Shown here one piece after another: positions 8,334 to 17,743 of a stretch of 64,000 nt of DNA (position 1 is the first letter of the stretch; each line of letters begins with the position of its first letter). The position numbers and the translations under genes were made by a program. Location of the stretch: contig NZ_JAEPPI010000002.1 of the NCBI RefSeq assembly GCF_017641085.1, positions 310,001 to 374,000 of the forward strand, in the 5' to 3' direction. This DNA comes from Gracilimonas sp. (GTDB lineage Bacteria; Bacteroidota; Rhodothermia; Balneolales; Balneolaceae). Below the pieces are notes generated by a model. That model searched no databases and had not been told where the DNA came from. It worked only from the letters and a program-made list of their open reading frames with translations.

Positions 8334-9587
8334 ATGAGCGATAAAGAGAAAAATAGTGACATAGTACACTGCTCATTTTGCAGCCGTTCGAGCCTGGAAG
8401 TGAACAGTATGGTAGCCGGTCCCGGTGTTTATATTTGCGACCGTTGCGTGGAAGATGCATCCAGCATCATCCAAAGTGATTTAGCTTCTTTAGCCCGCCG
8501 ACGGGAAAAGAGCTATAAGCCTATGCTTAAGCCGGTCGAGATCAAGAACAAACTTGATGATTACGTAATCGGTCAGGAGCTTGCCAAAAAGACACTTTCA
8601 GTAGCGGTTTACAATCACTACAAGAGGATTTCTGCTGAAACAGCGGAAATTGATGATACTCAGATTGAGAAATCTAACATCATGTTGCTTGGGCCTACCG
8701 GTAGCGGTAAAACGCTTTTGGCCCGTACCCTAGCTCGCATTATCGATGTTCCCTTCACTATCGCCGATGCCACCGTATTAACGGAAGCCGGTTATGTTGG
8801 CGAAGATGTGGAAAGCATTTTAAGCAACCTTCTACAAGCCGCTGATTATGACGTAGAGCGCGCCAAGCGTGGAATCGTATATATCGATGAGGTGGACAAA
8901 GTAGCCCGCAAGAGTGATAACCCCTCTATTACCCGCGATGTAAGCGGAGAGGGCGTTCAACAGGCTTTATTGAAGATTTTAGAAGGAACAGTAGCCAATA
9001 TTCCGCCAAAAGGTGGAAGAAAGCATCCTGAGCAAAGCTTTATTCAACTGGACACGGCTAATATTCTGTTTATTTGCGGTGGTGCTTTTTCAGGGCTGGA
9101 AGAAATCATATCGCGTCGTCTTTCTACAACCGTGATGGGCTTCAATGCATCTGATCAGGTTAAGTTCAACAAAGAAGATCCAGAGATTTTTACGCACGTT
9201 GAACCGGAAGACCTTCAGCACTTTGGACTCATTCCCGAGCTGATTGGTCGATTGCCCGTCATCTGTGGATTGCACGAACTTTCTGATGACGCCATGCTCG
9301 ACATCCTTCAAACTCCAAAAAATGCGCTCGTTAAGCAGTATAAAAAGCTGTTTAACATGGAAGACGTTGAGCTGGAGATTGAAGAAGAAGCACTCAAAGC
9401 TATCGTCAAAAAAGCCAAGGCCCGCAAGACAGGAGCCCGTGGGTTACGTTCTATCATGGAGGCAGCCATGCTGGATATCATGTTTTCGCTTCCATCTATG
9501 AAGAATATAGCACGGTGTGTAATTACTGAGGAGACCATCGAGAAACAAGCTCCTCCGGTTTACGAGAAACAAAAAGCTTCTGCTTAA
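8334..9587 (+). CDS. clpX: ATP-dependent Clp protease ATP-binding subunit
   Basis: This 417-residue AAA+ unfoldase has an N-terminal C4 zinc finger (CSFCSRSS ... CDRCVE, residues ~13-42), Walker A GPTGSGKT, a pore-loop GYVGEDVES and Walker [10 protein letters not shown]. The C-terminal small domain includes [12 protein letters not shown]. It recognises substrates and feeds them to ClpP. It is the last gene of the tig-clpP-clpX run and is followed 5 bp later by a strong terminator. Confidence 0.96.
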   Translation: MSDKEKNSDIVHCSFCSRSSLEVNSMVAGPGVYICDRCVEDASSIIQSDLASLARRREKSYKPMLKPVEIKNKLDDYVIGQELAKKTLSVAVYNHYKRISAETAEIDDTQIEKSNIMLLGPTGSGKTLLARTLARIIDVPFTIADATVLTEAGYVGEDVESILSNLLQAADYDVERAKRGIVYIDEVDKVARKSDNPSITRDVSGEGVQQALLKILEGTVANIPPKGGRKHPEQSFIQLDTANILFICGGAFSGLEEIISRRLSTTVMGFNASDQVKFNKEDPEIFTHVEPEDLQHFGLIPELIGRLPVICGLHELSDDAMLDILQTPKNALVKQYKKLFNMEDVELEIEEEALKAIVKKAKARKTGARGLRSIMEAAMLDIMFSLPSMKNIARCVITEETIEKQAPPVYEKQKASA

Positions 9588-9592
9588 CCATC

Positions 9593-9619
9593 AGCCTCTC
9601 TTTTCAGAGAGGCTTTTTT
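9593..9619 (+). terminator. Rho-independent terminator after clpX
   Basis: A perfect 8-bp stem (AGCCTCTC at 9593-9600, GAGAGGCT at 9607-9614), a 6-nt loop and a run of T ending at 9619 follow directly after the clpX stop. A TTG in this T tract is in frame with the next gene but is not a credible start. Confidence 0.9.
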
Positions 9620-9665
9620 GTTTCGGCTCCTTTCCTATATTCAGCCAAAGAATTATTCTTCATCT

Positions 9666-11003
9666 ATGAAACTCTTTGTTCCATCCAACAGGATTAAGCT
9701 TATACTTGTGCTGCTGCTCATATTTCTGGGCGTGGGATCTGTGGTTTACAACCAATACCTGGTAACAAAAATCCTGGAACAGGAACGTGCCAGTGTGGAG
9801 TTGTGGACGCGAGCTATTGAGTTTAACAGCCAGCCGGTTGATGAACAGGCAAGCACCATGCTGTTGAAAGCCATTAATATTCTGGAAGGCATTGAGGAGG
9901 TTCCCGACAGCGTCATCAGCCTGATTGAAGATGCGGAAACCACCCGTAATTCCTCTGATTTTGTTACGGAGGAAATTATTCTTGAAGACCGATTTAAAAT
10001 TCCCACCATTGTAATTGATTCGCAGGATGTTATTCTTCACCAGCGCAACATTGATTCCCTCACTATGGCTTCCGAACAAAAGCGGGAAGAGCTTGTCCGT
10101 GAGTTTAAAAGCCTGAATAACCCCATCGACTTTGTGATTGGTGATGAAAAACGGCAAATGACCCAGTTTGTGTATTATGGTGAAAGCCCGACGGTACAAA
10201 TGCTGAGATATTTCCCGTACATCCAGATTTTGTTGCTTGGGCTGTTGTTGGGAATCGGCTATACAACCTACCGGAGTATTACCCGGTCTGAGCAGTCCAA
10301 TTTATGGGTGGGAATGGCAAAAGAAGCAGCTCACCAGCTGGGAACGCCTATATCTAGCTTATATGGCTGGCTGCAACTGCTAAAGGATGAATACCGCTAC
10401 GAAGAAACTGCCACTAATATCGCCAACGAGATTGAAAAAGATATCCAGCGTTTACGGGGTGTTGCAGAACGATTTGGGAAGATCGGCTCGGAGCCGGAAC
10501 TCAAAACCATGGATATTCAGCCCATACTGGAGCAGGTGATGGTATATATGGAGCGCCGCCTCCCCCGTTTAGGGAAAGCCATTGAAGTGAAAAAAGAACT
10601 GAATGCCACCGCCAATGTGAAAACAAATCCGGAACTGCTACAATGGGCGATTGAGAACCTGGTTAAGAATGCCATGGATTCATTGAAAGGAATTGAAAAA
10701 GAGGCCTACATATCCGTTACTTCCAAAGTTCAGGAAGGAGAAGTGATTATTGATATTGAAGACTCCGGGAGCGGTATCGAGATTCAGAATGTGAAGAATA
10801 TCTTCAAGCCCGGGTTTAGTACCAAGAAAAGAGGATGGGGATTAGGCTTAAGCCTTACCAAACGCATTATTGAAGATTATCACAATGGAAGCGTGTTTGT
10901 GCTACGCTCAGAGCTTAATGAGGGAACCACCATGCGGGTTACGTTGAATATCGAGAAAAGTGAAGAAGAAGTGTATCCGCTGTTAGATCAGTCGCCGGTG
11001 TAA
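9666..11003 (+). CDS. Sensor histidine kinase with periplasmic domain
   Basis: The ATG at 9666 is chosen (445 residues) because the only longer in-frame start is a TTG inside the clpX terminator. The protein has a TM near residues 8-28, an extracytoplasmic region of ~145 residues and a second TM (QILLLGLLLGIGYTTY). There is no evident HAMP domain. The phosphoacceptor box is AKEAAHQLGTPISSL; the ATPase domain shows ENLVKNAMDSL, DSGSGI and GWGLGLSLTKRII. No partner regulator adjoins it. Its last 16 bp overlap, tail to tail, the sigma factor gene. Confidence 0.9.
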   Translation: MKLFVPSNRIKLILVLLLIFLGVGSVVYNQYLVTKILEQERASVELWTRAIEFNSQPVDEQASTMLLKAINILEGIEEVPDSVISLIEDAETTRNSSDFVTEEIILEDRFKIPTIVIDSQDVILHQRNIDSLTMASEQKREELVREFKSLNNPIDFVIGDEKRQMTQFVYYGESPTVQMLRYFPYIQILLLGLLLGIGYTTYRSITRSEQSNLWVGMAKEAAHQLGTPISSLYGWLQLLKDEYRYEETATNIANEIEKDIQRLRGVAERFGKIGSEPELKTMDIQPILEQVMVYMERRLPRLGKAIEVKKELNATANVKTNPELLQWAIENLVKNAMDSLKGIEKEAYISVTSKVQEGEVIIDIEDSGSGIEIQNVKNIFKPGFSTKKRGWGLGLSLTKRIIEDYHNGSVFVLRSELNEGTTMRVTLNIEKSEEEVYPLLDQSPV

Positions 11004-11563
11004 CCGCGCGTTTTAGCATATTCCAGCAATTCTGTTTTCAACAAATTACGACCACGATGCAACCTTGAACGAATAGTACCGATCGGTACATCCAGCATGT
11101 TGGCAATTTCTTCGTAGGTATATCCATCTACATCACATAGCAGAACGACCGTTCGAAAATCTTCCGGCAGCCTTTTCAGTGCATTAGACAAATCATCATC
11201 CATCATTTCCCGGAACATCAGGCTTTCTAAATCCGAAGTATCAGTTCGCTCGGCCCTTATGGACTCGTAGTAAGAAGAAACCTCATCATAATCTACTTGT
11301 GAGGGTTTTTTAGAGGTTTTCCGATAATTATTGATGAAGGAGTTTTTGAGAATGCGGAACATCCATGCTTTGGCGTTAGTCCCCTTCTCATAACTGCTAA
11401 AAAAACGATAGGCTTTGACAATGGTATCCTGAACGAGATCTTCAGCATCGTTGGGGTCAGTAGTCAGTCGAAGGGCAAAATTATACAACGCATCCATGTG
11501 AGGTATAATCTCTTCATCGAAATCCTTCTGCTTTTGCTTTTCATCTCTCGTCAACTGAGACAT
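10988..11563 (-). CDS. ECF-type RNA polymerase sigma factor
   Basis: This 191-residue sigma-70 family protein has region 2 (DAEDLVQDTIVKAYRFF and a WMFRILKNSFINNYRK segment) and region 4 (LPEDFRTVVLLCDVDGYTYEE with a DVPIGTIRSRLHRGR helix-turn-helix). It has no sigma 1.1 or 3 domain. The pattern fits ECF factors of the SigH/RpoE type. No anti-sigma gene is adjacent; the neighbours are a convergent kinase and a leftward operon 147 bp upstream of its start. What it regulates cannot be read from here. Confidence 0.92.
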   Translation of the reverse strand: MSQLTRDEKQKQKDFDEEIIPHMDALYNFALRLTTDPNDAEDLVQDTIVKAYRFFSSYEKGTNAKAWMFRILKNSFINNYRKTSKKPSQVDYDEVSSYYESIRAERTDTSDLESLMFREMMDDDLSNALKRLPEDFRTVVLLCDVDGYTYEEIANMLDVPIGTIRSRLHRGRNLLKTELLEYAKTRGYTGD

Positions 11564-11710
11564 TCATCCATCCCTTATTATTTCAATAACTATAAGCGCT
11601 TGTAATATTTTTATTACGCTTCTTTATCCTCATCGGATTGCCAATACTACCTAAAGAAAGATTTAATGTTAAATAGATTGTATTGATAGACCCATTAACT
11701 GTTACCTTTC

Positions 11711-12436
11711 TTACGATAAAAATGCTATTACCATGATATCGTAAAGAGCGTGAGTCCAGGCCGCCACGCCGAATCCTCTCCAAACATAAATTCCATTCAG
11801 TATTAAACCAAATAAAAAGCGATATAAAAAAGAGCCTAATGTAAAGGCATCACCCATTGAGCCAACATAATGTACCGCAGAGAATAACAGCGCTGAAAGA
11901 ACAACGGCTGCTGTTACCCCCGCCCATTTTTTTCCTAAAATTTTTGTAAAAAGGAGTATAAATAGCGTAACAAGAATTACCCTGAAAAACAGCTCCTCAT
12001 ACAAACCCGCCCCTAATGAGAGCGCTAACTGCTGCGTTAAAGACAAGCTGCTAATCGGATCGGAAGCAGCCATATTCAGCATAAGAGAAACCAACGATTG
12101 GCTGATAAATGCTACAACAATAGCATAAATCGTCGATTCCAGAATCAAAACCGGAAAGTATGAAAAGCGAATGGTTTTGAGACGTTCACGCTCTTTATAT
12201 ACGATAAAAAGCCCGATAAAAACGACAATCAACAATGAAAACGAGACTGCATTTACACCGAGGTAGGTAAATAAGCTTTTAATCCATACATCCACACTAA
12301 TACGAACTATGGAATCGCCCACCGGCTGTGAAATTACAATCAGCAGCTCATAGAGAAGAAACAGCGGCAAGCTTACAAGAAAGCTATACAGTAAGGTATT
12401 GGTGTTCTCGAAATATGATTTAACAGGATTAGTCAT
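11711..12436 (-). CDS. CPBP family intramembrane glutamic endopeptidase
   Basis: This 241-residue protein has about six to seven hydrophobic segments. The CPBP (Abi/CAAX Rce1-like) motifs are present: EELFFRV (EExxxR), FSAVHYVG (FxxxH) and a C-terminal WTHALYD. Members cleave or process prenylated or membrane substrates; the substrate is unknown here. It is the last gene of the aroC-TPR-LysM operon and overlaps the LysM gene by 8 bp, which suggests translational coupling and an envelope role. Confidence 0.88.
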   Translation of the reverse strand: MTNPVKSYFENTNTLLYSFLVSLPLFLLYELLIVISQPVGDSIVRISVDVWIKSLFTYLGVNAVSFSLLIVVFIGLFIVYKERERLKTIRFSYFPVLILESTIYAIVVAFISQSLVSLMLNMAASDPISSLSLTQQLALSLGAGLYEELFFRVILVTLFILLFTKILGKKWAGVTAAVVLSALLFSAVHYVGSMGDAFTLGSFLYRFLFGLILNGIYVWRGFGVAAWTHALYDIMVIAFLS

Positions 12437-13424
12437 TTATTTCTGTGTAAATAGTTACAGCAGGACGGCTGGATTCATCGAGCCTGAGTGTACTAAATGC
12501 ATTCCCGGAAAGTTTCAATCCCGCCCCGGTTATACGATCGTTGATGCGCACGTACAATCCATTTCCCGTTTGGGTGTTTTCCACAAAGATGATGCTTCCC
12601 AATGCAATATTAGAATGCGCAGCTGTTAAGGATTCCGGATCATAGAGCTCTCCATTTGTGGTAGTTTCCCCAATCTCAGACTCCTCATATTTCATCACAT
12701 TCACCTCGCCAAGGTCCTGCAGGTTTGCCTTCTGCAAGTAGGGGTTCTCATACTTTCGGGATGGGGGGAGCAACACCGTTACTTCTTGTCCTTCAGCCAA
12801 TAAATTGGGTTGAAGTTCGGGATTCAGGGACTGAAACTCCTGCCCCGTCATCTTGAATTTCGAAAGCAGGTCTGATAAATCTTCCCCTTGCTGCACTTCA
12901 TAAATTGAAAAGACTCCCTGTGGCGATGACTCCTCGGAGAATTCAGAAACCGAAGGAGCCGCGCTTACTTTCTTTTTCACCGCCAGTCGCTGACCAATAC
13001 TCAGGTTTGAACCGGAAATGTTATTCAACTCTCTGAGTTGGGCCACCGTCATATTATGATTCCTGGCAATCTGATACAGCGTATCTCCGCTTTTCACGAT
13101 ATAAAAAACATTTTGTGACTCGGAAGACTGGTTAACCAGCGGGTCAGAATTTTCTTCATCAGCCGGAGGCTCGGTTTGGATTTCTTCCTCTTCCGGAATG
13201 AAATAAACCAGCTCCTGCCCAAGTTCAATTTCATTTCCTGTCAGCTCATTCCACTGCTTTAACTCAGCAATGGTGACGTTCAGCTTCTTTGAGATTCCGT
13301 AGAGAGTGTCACCTTGTTTAACCTGGTAGGTTGCTCTTTCCTGTGCAAGCAGTCCCGCGCCGGTGAAAAGCATAATAACAATAAGGGCAGATAGTATTCT
13401 CAGAAAACCAGGTGTATTCTTCAT
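12429..13424 (-). CDS. LysM-repeat protein with C-terminal RlpA-like domain
   Basis: This 331-residue secreted protein has a signal peptide (LSALIVIMLFTGAGLLAQ) and three LysM domains beginning at YQVKQGDTLYGISKKL, FYIVKSGDTLYQIARNH and the divergent YEVQQGEDLSDLLSKF. The C-terminal ~85 residues resemble the RlpA double-psi beta-barrel (NGELYDPESLTAAHSNIALG, then YVRINDR). LysM binds peptidoglycan glycan strands; RlpA-like domains act on naked glycans in some bacteria, though activity is unproven here. It overlaps the TPR gene by 4 bp (ATGA) and the CPBP gene by 8 bp. Confidence 0.87.
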   Translation of the reverse strand: MKNTPGFLRILSALIVIMLFTGAGLLAQERATYQVKQGDTLYGISKKLNVTIAELKQWNELTGNEIELGQELVYFIPEEEEIQTEPPADEENSDPLVNQSSESQNVFYIVKSGDTLYQIARNHNMTVAQLRELNNISGSNLSIGQRLAVKKKVSAAPSVSEFSEESSPQGVFSIYEVQQGEDLSDLLSKFKMTGQEFQSLNPELQPNLLAEGQEVTVLLPPSRKYENPYLQKANLQDLGEVNVMKYEESEIGETTTNGELYDPESLTAAHSNIALGSIIFVENTQTGNGLYVRINDRITGAGLKLSGNAFSTLRLDESSRPAVTIYTEIND

Positions 13425-13753
13425 GACTGTTCGTCCATTTCAATTTCAAGATTCAATAATGCCCCGGACAGCTCAGACTTTGTGTGATTGTCATTTTGAG
13501 CCTCGGCTACTTTTATACCCTCTTTATAGGTGTCGAGCGCTTTTTTGTTCTCATCCATTGCTTCATATAACTTTGCCAGGTGATAATACACCCCCACATA
13601 ATCCGGGTCACTGTTTCGGATGGCTTCAAACAACACCCTCGCTTTTGAAGTCTCCTCTATTTTCAGCATTTCCAGCGCCAGGGCAAACTTGTAGAAAGAG
13701 TCATCCGGATGATCTTTCACTTTTTGTGCCAACGTGGAAATTCGCGAACTCAT
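13421..13753 (-). CDS. Small TPR-repeat protein
   Basis: This 110-residue soluble protein consists of about two and a half TPR-like helical hairpins: SFYKFALALEMLKIEETSKAR, then YVGVYYHLAKLYEAMDENKK and ALDTYKEGIKVAEAQ. There is no signal peptide. Such small TPR proteins usually serve as scaffolds; no partner is identifiable beyond the operon. It overlaps both aroC and the LysM gene by 4 bp (ATGA), which suggests translational coupling. Confidence 0.82.
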   Translation of the reverse strand: MSSRISTLAQKVKDHPDDSFYKFALALEMLKIEETSKARVLFEAIRNSDPDYVGVYYHLAKLYEAMDENKKALDTYKEGIKVAEAQNDNHTKSELSGALLNLEIEMDEQS

Positions 13754-14934
13754 TGTGTAGCAGCCTTTACATTTGCTTCTATGTCTTCAATGGAATCGCC
13801 GCCAAACTTTTCCAGGAATGCATTGGCAAGCACAGGAGCAAGCACGCTCTCTGCAACTACAACCGCTCTGGGCAGCGCACACACATCCGACCGCTCGTAC
13901 CGCGTCTCCGTTTCTTCTTTGGTTTTCATGTCCACAGTACTCAACGGGTTCAGCATGGTGGGAATGGGCTTCATCACACCGCGGAGAATAATCGGCATTC
14001 CGGTACTCATGCCGCCCTCGATACCGCCCATACGGTTGGTGCGACGCTTAAAGTCATTTTCTTCGTACGTAATTTCATCATGAACTTCATGGCCGGGACG
14101 GTGTCCGGCCTCAAACCCAAGCCCGATTTCCACACCTTTCATCGCCTGGGTTGACATGATGGCCTGGGCAAGCTGACCATCCAGTTTACGATCCCAGTGT
14201 ACATAACTGCCCAAACCAACGGGCAAGCCGGTAATCACAATTTCATAAATACCGCCAAGAGACGAACCCTCCTTCCGCCGGACTTTAATTTCTTCCCTCA
14301 TCTGTTCGGATAACTCTTCATTGAGGCAGCGCACATCCGACTTATCGGCCGCTTTGTAAATGGCTTCGGCTCCATTTTCTGCCAGCGGGTCAGCAATAGA
14401 TCTAACCTCTTCCCATCCCTCAAAACCCACAGAACCGATCCGTAACACATGGCCTCCAATCTCGATACCGAAGTGTTTTAAAAACTTGCGGGCAATACTG
14501 CAGCAAGCCACACGCATGGCTGTTTCACGCGCACTCGACCGTTCTATTACCGGGCGAATGTCGTCAAACTTATACTTCTGAGCACCCACTAAATCGGCAT
14601 GCCCGGGGCGGGGAAGCGTTATTTTCTCAATTCCCTCTGCCTCTTCCTTCTTGTTCATCACGGTAGGCCAGCCGGCATCATCTTTTTCAAAAGCGCGGTT
14701 GGGCATGCTCATGGCTATGGGGCCACCCATGGTTTTTCCGAACCTGAGACCTGAGCTTATCGTGGCAAAATCTTTTTCAAAGGCCATTCGTCCGCCACGC
14801 CCGTATCCCTGTTGGCGACGTACCAGATGGGTGGCAATTTCTTCTTCGGTGAGAGGCAATCCTGCCGGCACCCCTTCTACAATTCCCGTTAGTGACGGCC
14901 CGTGTGATTCTCCGGCTGTAATGTATCTGATCAT
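13750..14934 (-). CDS. aroC: Chorismate synthase
   Basis: This 394-residue enzyme has AGESHGPSLTGIVEGVPAG at the N-terminus, RRQQGYGRGGRM and RPVIERSSARETAMRVA, all conserved chorismate synthase segments that bind FMN and EPSP. It converts 5-enolpyruvylshikimate-3-phosphate to chorismate, the last step of the shikimate pathway. It is the first gene of a four-gene leftward operon whose other members look envelope-related. aroQ lies elsewhere in the window (29608). Confidence 0.96.
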   Translation of the reverse strand: MIRYITAGESHGPSLTGIVEGVPAGLPLTEEEIATHLVRRQQGYGRGGRMAFEKDFATISSGLRFGKTMGGPIAMSMPNRAFEKDDAGWPTVMNKKEEAEGIEKITLPRPGHADLVGAQKYKFDDIRPVIERSSARETAMRVACCSIARKFLKHFGIEIGGHVLRIGSVGFEGWEEVRSIADPLAENGAEAIYKAADKSDVRCLNEELSEQMREEIKVRRKEGSSLGGIYEIVITGLPVGLGSYVHWDRKLDGQLAQAIMSTQAMKGVEIGLGFEAGHRPGHEVHDEITYEENDFKRRTNRMGGIEGGMSTGMPIILRGVMKPIPTMLNPLSTVDMKTKEETETRYERSDVCALPRAVVVAESVLAPVLANAFLEKFGGDSIEDIEANVKAATQ

Positions 14935-15151
14935 TCGTTTTATGTAACCTATTGAATTTGTTCTGCTCGTTCCGAAAGCGTGCGATTATCTTTACATACT
15001 TCCGTTCTGAATTTTATCTGGATCTCTTAAGATAACCACATTACTACTACAAAATAACGCTAATGGTGGTTCAAAAATCACCCATTTAAACTTTAATCTG
15101 AAATAAGCCCGGTTTCTCTAAACTGCAGGAATAGAACCTTATATAATTCGC

Positions 15152-16129
15152 TTAATCTAAGTCGGTCTTCAAACTAATTCTTGTTACACCACCCAGCCGG
15201 GAATAAGAATTTCGGCTCAGGTCAATCACAATAGATTTAATATTGATTCCCACTCCAAAAGCGATGCCGGCCAAGTCAAAATCTTGCCCGGTCTGGGTCT
15301 GCTCATGTAAATAATGATCGTACCCCAGCCTGACGGTTACATTTTCCCCAAAATAGGTTTCACCACCAAAAATCACGTGACGGAATACATTATCAACAAA
15401 AGAGGGCTGCCCGGTTTCTCCGAATACACGTAAATCCCAATCGTTCAATTTTTTAAGGGTGAGGCTAAGCTGAAATGGGAAGGCTTCCGGTTTTTTGGTG
15501 AAACCCACGGATACATCGAGCGGCAAAGGCTCCCGGTCATTTGCGTATGCGGTTAGCTGCCCACCTAAATTACGAATTGAGATCCCGGCACTGAAATGGC
15601 TGGCGGTATCCTGGTAGAAAAACCCACCGGAAAAAGCCACTGCACTTGATTTATAAGAAGCATAGGAAGAGTGAATAAAATCGACACCCGCCCCGGCGGT
15701 TATGTTCTTCCCAATCGGGATACTATATGCTCCGGTAAGGGCTATATCGTTTGCGTTGAAATTGCCGATGTCATTACCGTCCTCATCCAGCCGGTCAAAT
15801 TCACCATAACCGACAAACCGAATTCCGGCCGCAATAGTCCCGATCTTTTCAAACTTGTAAGCTCCACTTGTAAAGCCCATATTGGCATCCGAAAAAAAAT
15901 TGAGATAGGATACTGAAATTGATCCGGATGCATCGCTATTCAGGTATGCCGGATTTATGTGGATCAGGCTGAAGTCGGCGTTGAATAATCCTGCATGATT
16001 TCCACCAAGAGCGGCCGTGCGGGCGGTTGGGGGCACATCCAAAAAACGAAATACACTTGATGTATTCGACTGTGCCACCGTACTTTGGGCACCAACTAAA
16101 AACACCAAAACGGTTAATATGAATCGCAC
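15152..16129 (-). CDS. porQ: PorQ-like type IX secretion system protein
   Basis: This 325-residue protein has a signal peptide (ILTVLVFLVGAQSTVAQ) and a PorV/PorQ-type outer-membrane beta-barrel pattern: FLDVPPTARTAALGGNHAGL near the mature N-terminus, FSLIHINPAYL and many alternating beta strands to the C-terminus. PorQ helps attach T9SS cargo to the cell surface in other Bacteroidota. The assignment to PorQ rather than another PorV/UPF0164 family member rests on the N-terminal motif and length only. It is divergent from mlaE across 91 bp. Confidence 0.78.
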   Translation of the reverse strand: MRFILTVLVFLVGAQSTVAQSNTSSVFRFLDVPPTARTAALGGNHAGLFNADFSLIHINPAYLNSDASGSISVSYLNFFSDANMGFTSGAYKFEKIGTIAAGIRFVGYGEFDRLDEDGNDIGNFNANDIALTGAYSIPIGKNITAGAGVDFIHSSYASYKSSAVAFSGGFFYQDTASHFSAGISIRNLGGQLTAYANDREPLPLDVSVGFTKKPEAFPFQLSLTLKKLNDWDLRVFGETGQPSFVDNVFRHVIFGGETYFGENVTVRLGYDHYLHEQTQTGQDFDLAGIAFGVGINIKSIVIDLSRNSYSRLGGVTRISLKTDLD

Positions 16130-16220
16130 GTTATTTAACTATTTATAAATCACAATTGGCAAAAATCTTTTGTAATATAATCAAATGCTTCGGCAATACG
16201 TCAAGATTATTGATTAAGAA

Positions 16221-16979
16221 ATGATTTCCAACTTCCCAGGCGCGGCCGGTTTAAAACAATTTGGCCAGTACGCCAAGCTTTTATACCAGGCATTACGTTC
16301 ATCCACCGAGTTTAGTACTTATCGCAACAACCTGTTCCAGGAATTTGTGAAGGTTGGCTATGAGTCTATCCCCATCATTTTTTTGGTGGGTATTTTTACA
16401 GGTGCCGTACTTACCCTTCAAACGGCTTACCAGCTGGATACCGACATTTATCCCAGCTCCATCATTGGCTCAATTGTGGCCCAGTCTATTGTTATTGAAT
16501 TAGCGGCTGTAATCAGTGCACTGGTTTTGGCCGGGAAAGTAGGCGCCCGAATTTCCACGGAATTGGGAACCATGCGTGTAAGCGAGCAGATAGATGCATT
16601 GGAATCGATGGGCTTTAACTCCGTCTCTTTTTTAGTAGTGCCGCGCATTTTAGCCGGCCTGCTGATGTTTCCTGTGCTTTATGTTACCGCGGCCGTTTTT
16701 GGAATTATCGGGGGTGTCACAGCCGGAGCGTTGGATGGCATTCTGCCCGCAGCTGAATTCATGGAAGGCGCCCGCGCTTTCTTTTTTGAATCGGATATTA
16801 TTTTCGGGCTTTTAAAGTCCGTTGTTTTTGGCTTTGTGATTACATCCATTTCCTGTTTTAAAGGATATTTTGCTTTTGGCGGAGCCGAAGGGGTGGGAAC
16901 CGCAACTACACAAGCAACAGTTTTAAGTTGTATCTTTGTACTGCTGGCCGATTTTGCACTGGCCGCAATATTATTGTAG
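16221..16979 (+). CDS. mlaE: MlaE-type ABC transporter permease
   Basis: This 252-residue integral membrane protein of the MlaE/permease family has the conserved core AAVISALVLAGKVGARISTELGTM (read in two parts), EQIDALESMGFNS and a PRILAGLLMFPVL segment, with about five to six hydrophobic stretches. It forms the inner-membrane channel of the phospholipid (Mla/Yrb/TGD-type) transporter. It is the first gene of the mlaE-mlaF-mlaD operon, 3 bp before mlaF. Confidence 0.93.
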   Translation: MISNFPGAAGLKQFGQYAKLLYQALRSSTEFSTYRNNLFQEFVKVGYESIPIIFLVGIFTGAVLTLQTAYQLDTDIYPSSIIGSIVAQSIVIELAAVISALVLAGKVGARISTELGTMRVSEQIDALESMGFNSVSFLVVPRILAGLLMFPVLYVTAAVFGIIGGVTAGALDGILPAAEFMEGARAFFFESDIIFGLLKSVVFGFVITSISCFKGYFAFGGAEGVGTATTQATVLSCIFVLLADFALAAILL

Positions 16980-16982
16980 ATC

Positions 16983-17732
16983 ATGATTGAGATTAAAAAT
17001 CTTACGAAAAGTTTTGGTGACAACCTGGTTTGGAGTGATGTTTCATTCAAAATCGAGGATGGAGAAACTACGGCTGTGATCGGGAAATCCGGTTGCGGAA
17101 AATCAGTGTTACTGAAACACCTGAACGCCCTTTTATACCCGGATGAGGGAGAGGTTTTAATCGACGGAAAGTGCGTTTTTGAGCTGAGTTATTCTCAACT
17201 CCGAAAAGTCCGCCAGCGTTTTGGGATTCTGTTTCAGGGAGGCGCTTTATTCGACTCTATAAGTACCTATGAGAATGTGGCATTTCCCCTTCGCTATTTT
17301 ACCGAACAAAACGATGAAGAGATTGAGCATAATGTAATGGAAGCCCTGGGAATGGTGAACCTGGAACATGCCGGGGAAAAATCGACCTCAGAGCTTTCCG
17401 GAGGGATGAGAAAACGAGTGGGCCTGGCGCGCGCTATTATCCTGAAGCCGGATTATTTATTGTATGATGAGCCAACCTCCGGCCTCGACCCGCGCACATC
17501 AGAAGAAATTAACGAGCTGATTAATACCATGGCCGACAACCTGGACATCACCTCCATTGTTATCACTCACGATATGCATAGCGTGTTGGAAGTAGCAGAG
17601 AAAGTGGCTTTCCTGGACGAACAAAAACTAAGCTGGTTCGGTAAAACGGAAGACATGAAGCACAGCGACAATAAAAATTTGATTGATTTCATTTCAGCAA
17701 GTGAATATCAAATAACTAAAAAAACTGCATAG
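16983..17732 (+). CDS. mlaF: MlaF-type ABC transporter ATP-binding protein
   Basis: This 249-residue ATPase has Walker A GKSGCGKSVLLKHL, a Q-loop in GILFQGGALFDS, the signature ELSGGMRKRVGLARAI, Walker B YLLYDEPTSGLDP and a switch His in VITHDM. The GMRKR variant of the signature is typical of MlaF. It powers lipid transfer by the MlaE permease. It follows mlaE by 3 bp and precedes mlaD by 11 bp. Confidence 0.94.
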   Translation: MIEIKNLTKSFGDNLVWSDVSFKIEDGETTAVIGKSGCGKSVLLKHLNALLYPDEGEVLIDGKCVFELSYSQLRKVRQRFGILFQGGALFDSISTYENVAFPLRYFTEQNDEEIEHNVMEALGMVNLEHAGEKSTSELSGGMRKRVGLARAIILKPDYLLYDEPTSGLDPRTSEEINELINTMADNLDITSIVITHDMHSVLEVAEKVAFLDEQKLSWFGKTEDMKHSDNKNLIDFISASEYQITKKTA

Positions 17733-17743
17733 GAGAACTTGTT

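Noticed and set aside
9618-9665. Upstream TTG start for the sensor kinase
   Set aside because: It lies inside the T run of the clpX terminator; the ATG at 9666 starts just before the first TM.
13363-14154. 263-codon plus-strand open frame
   Set aside because: Antisense to aroC, the TPR gene and part of the LysM gene, all of which match known families.
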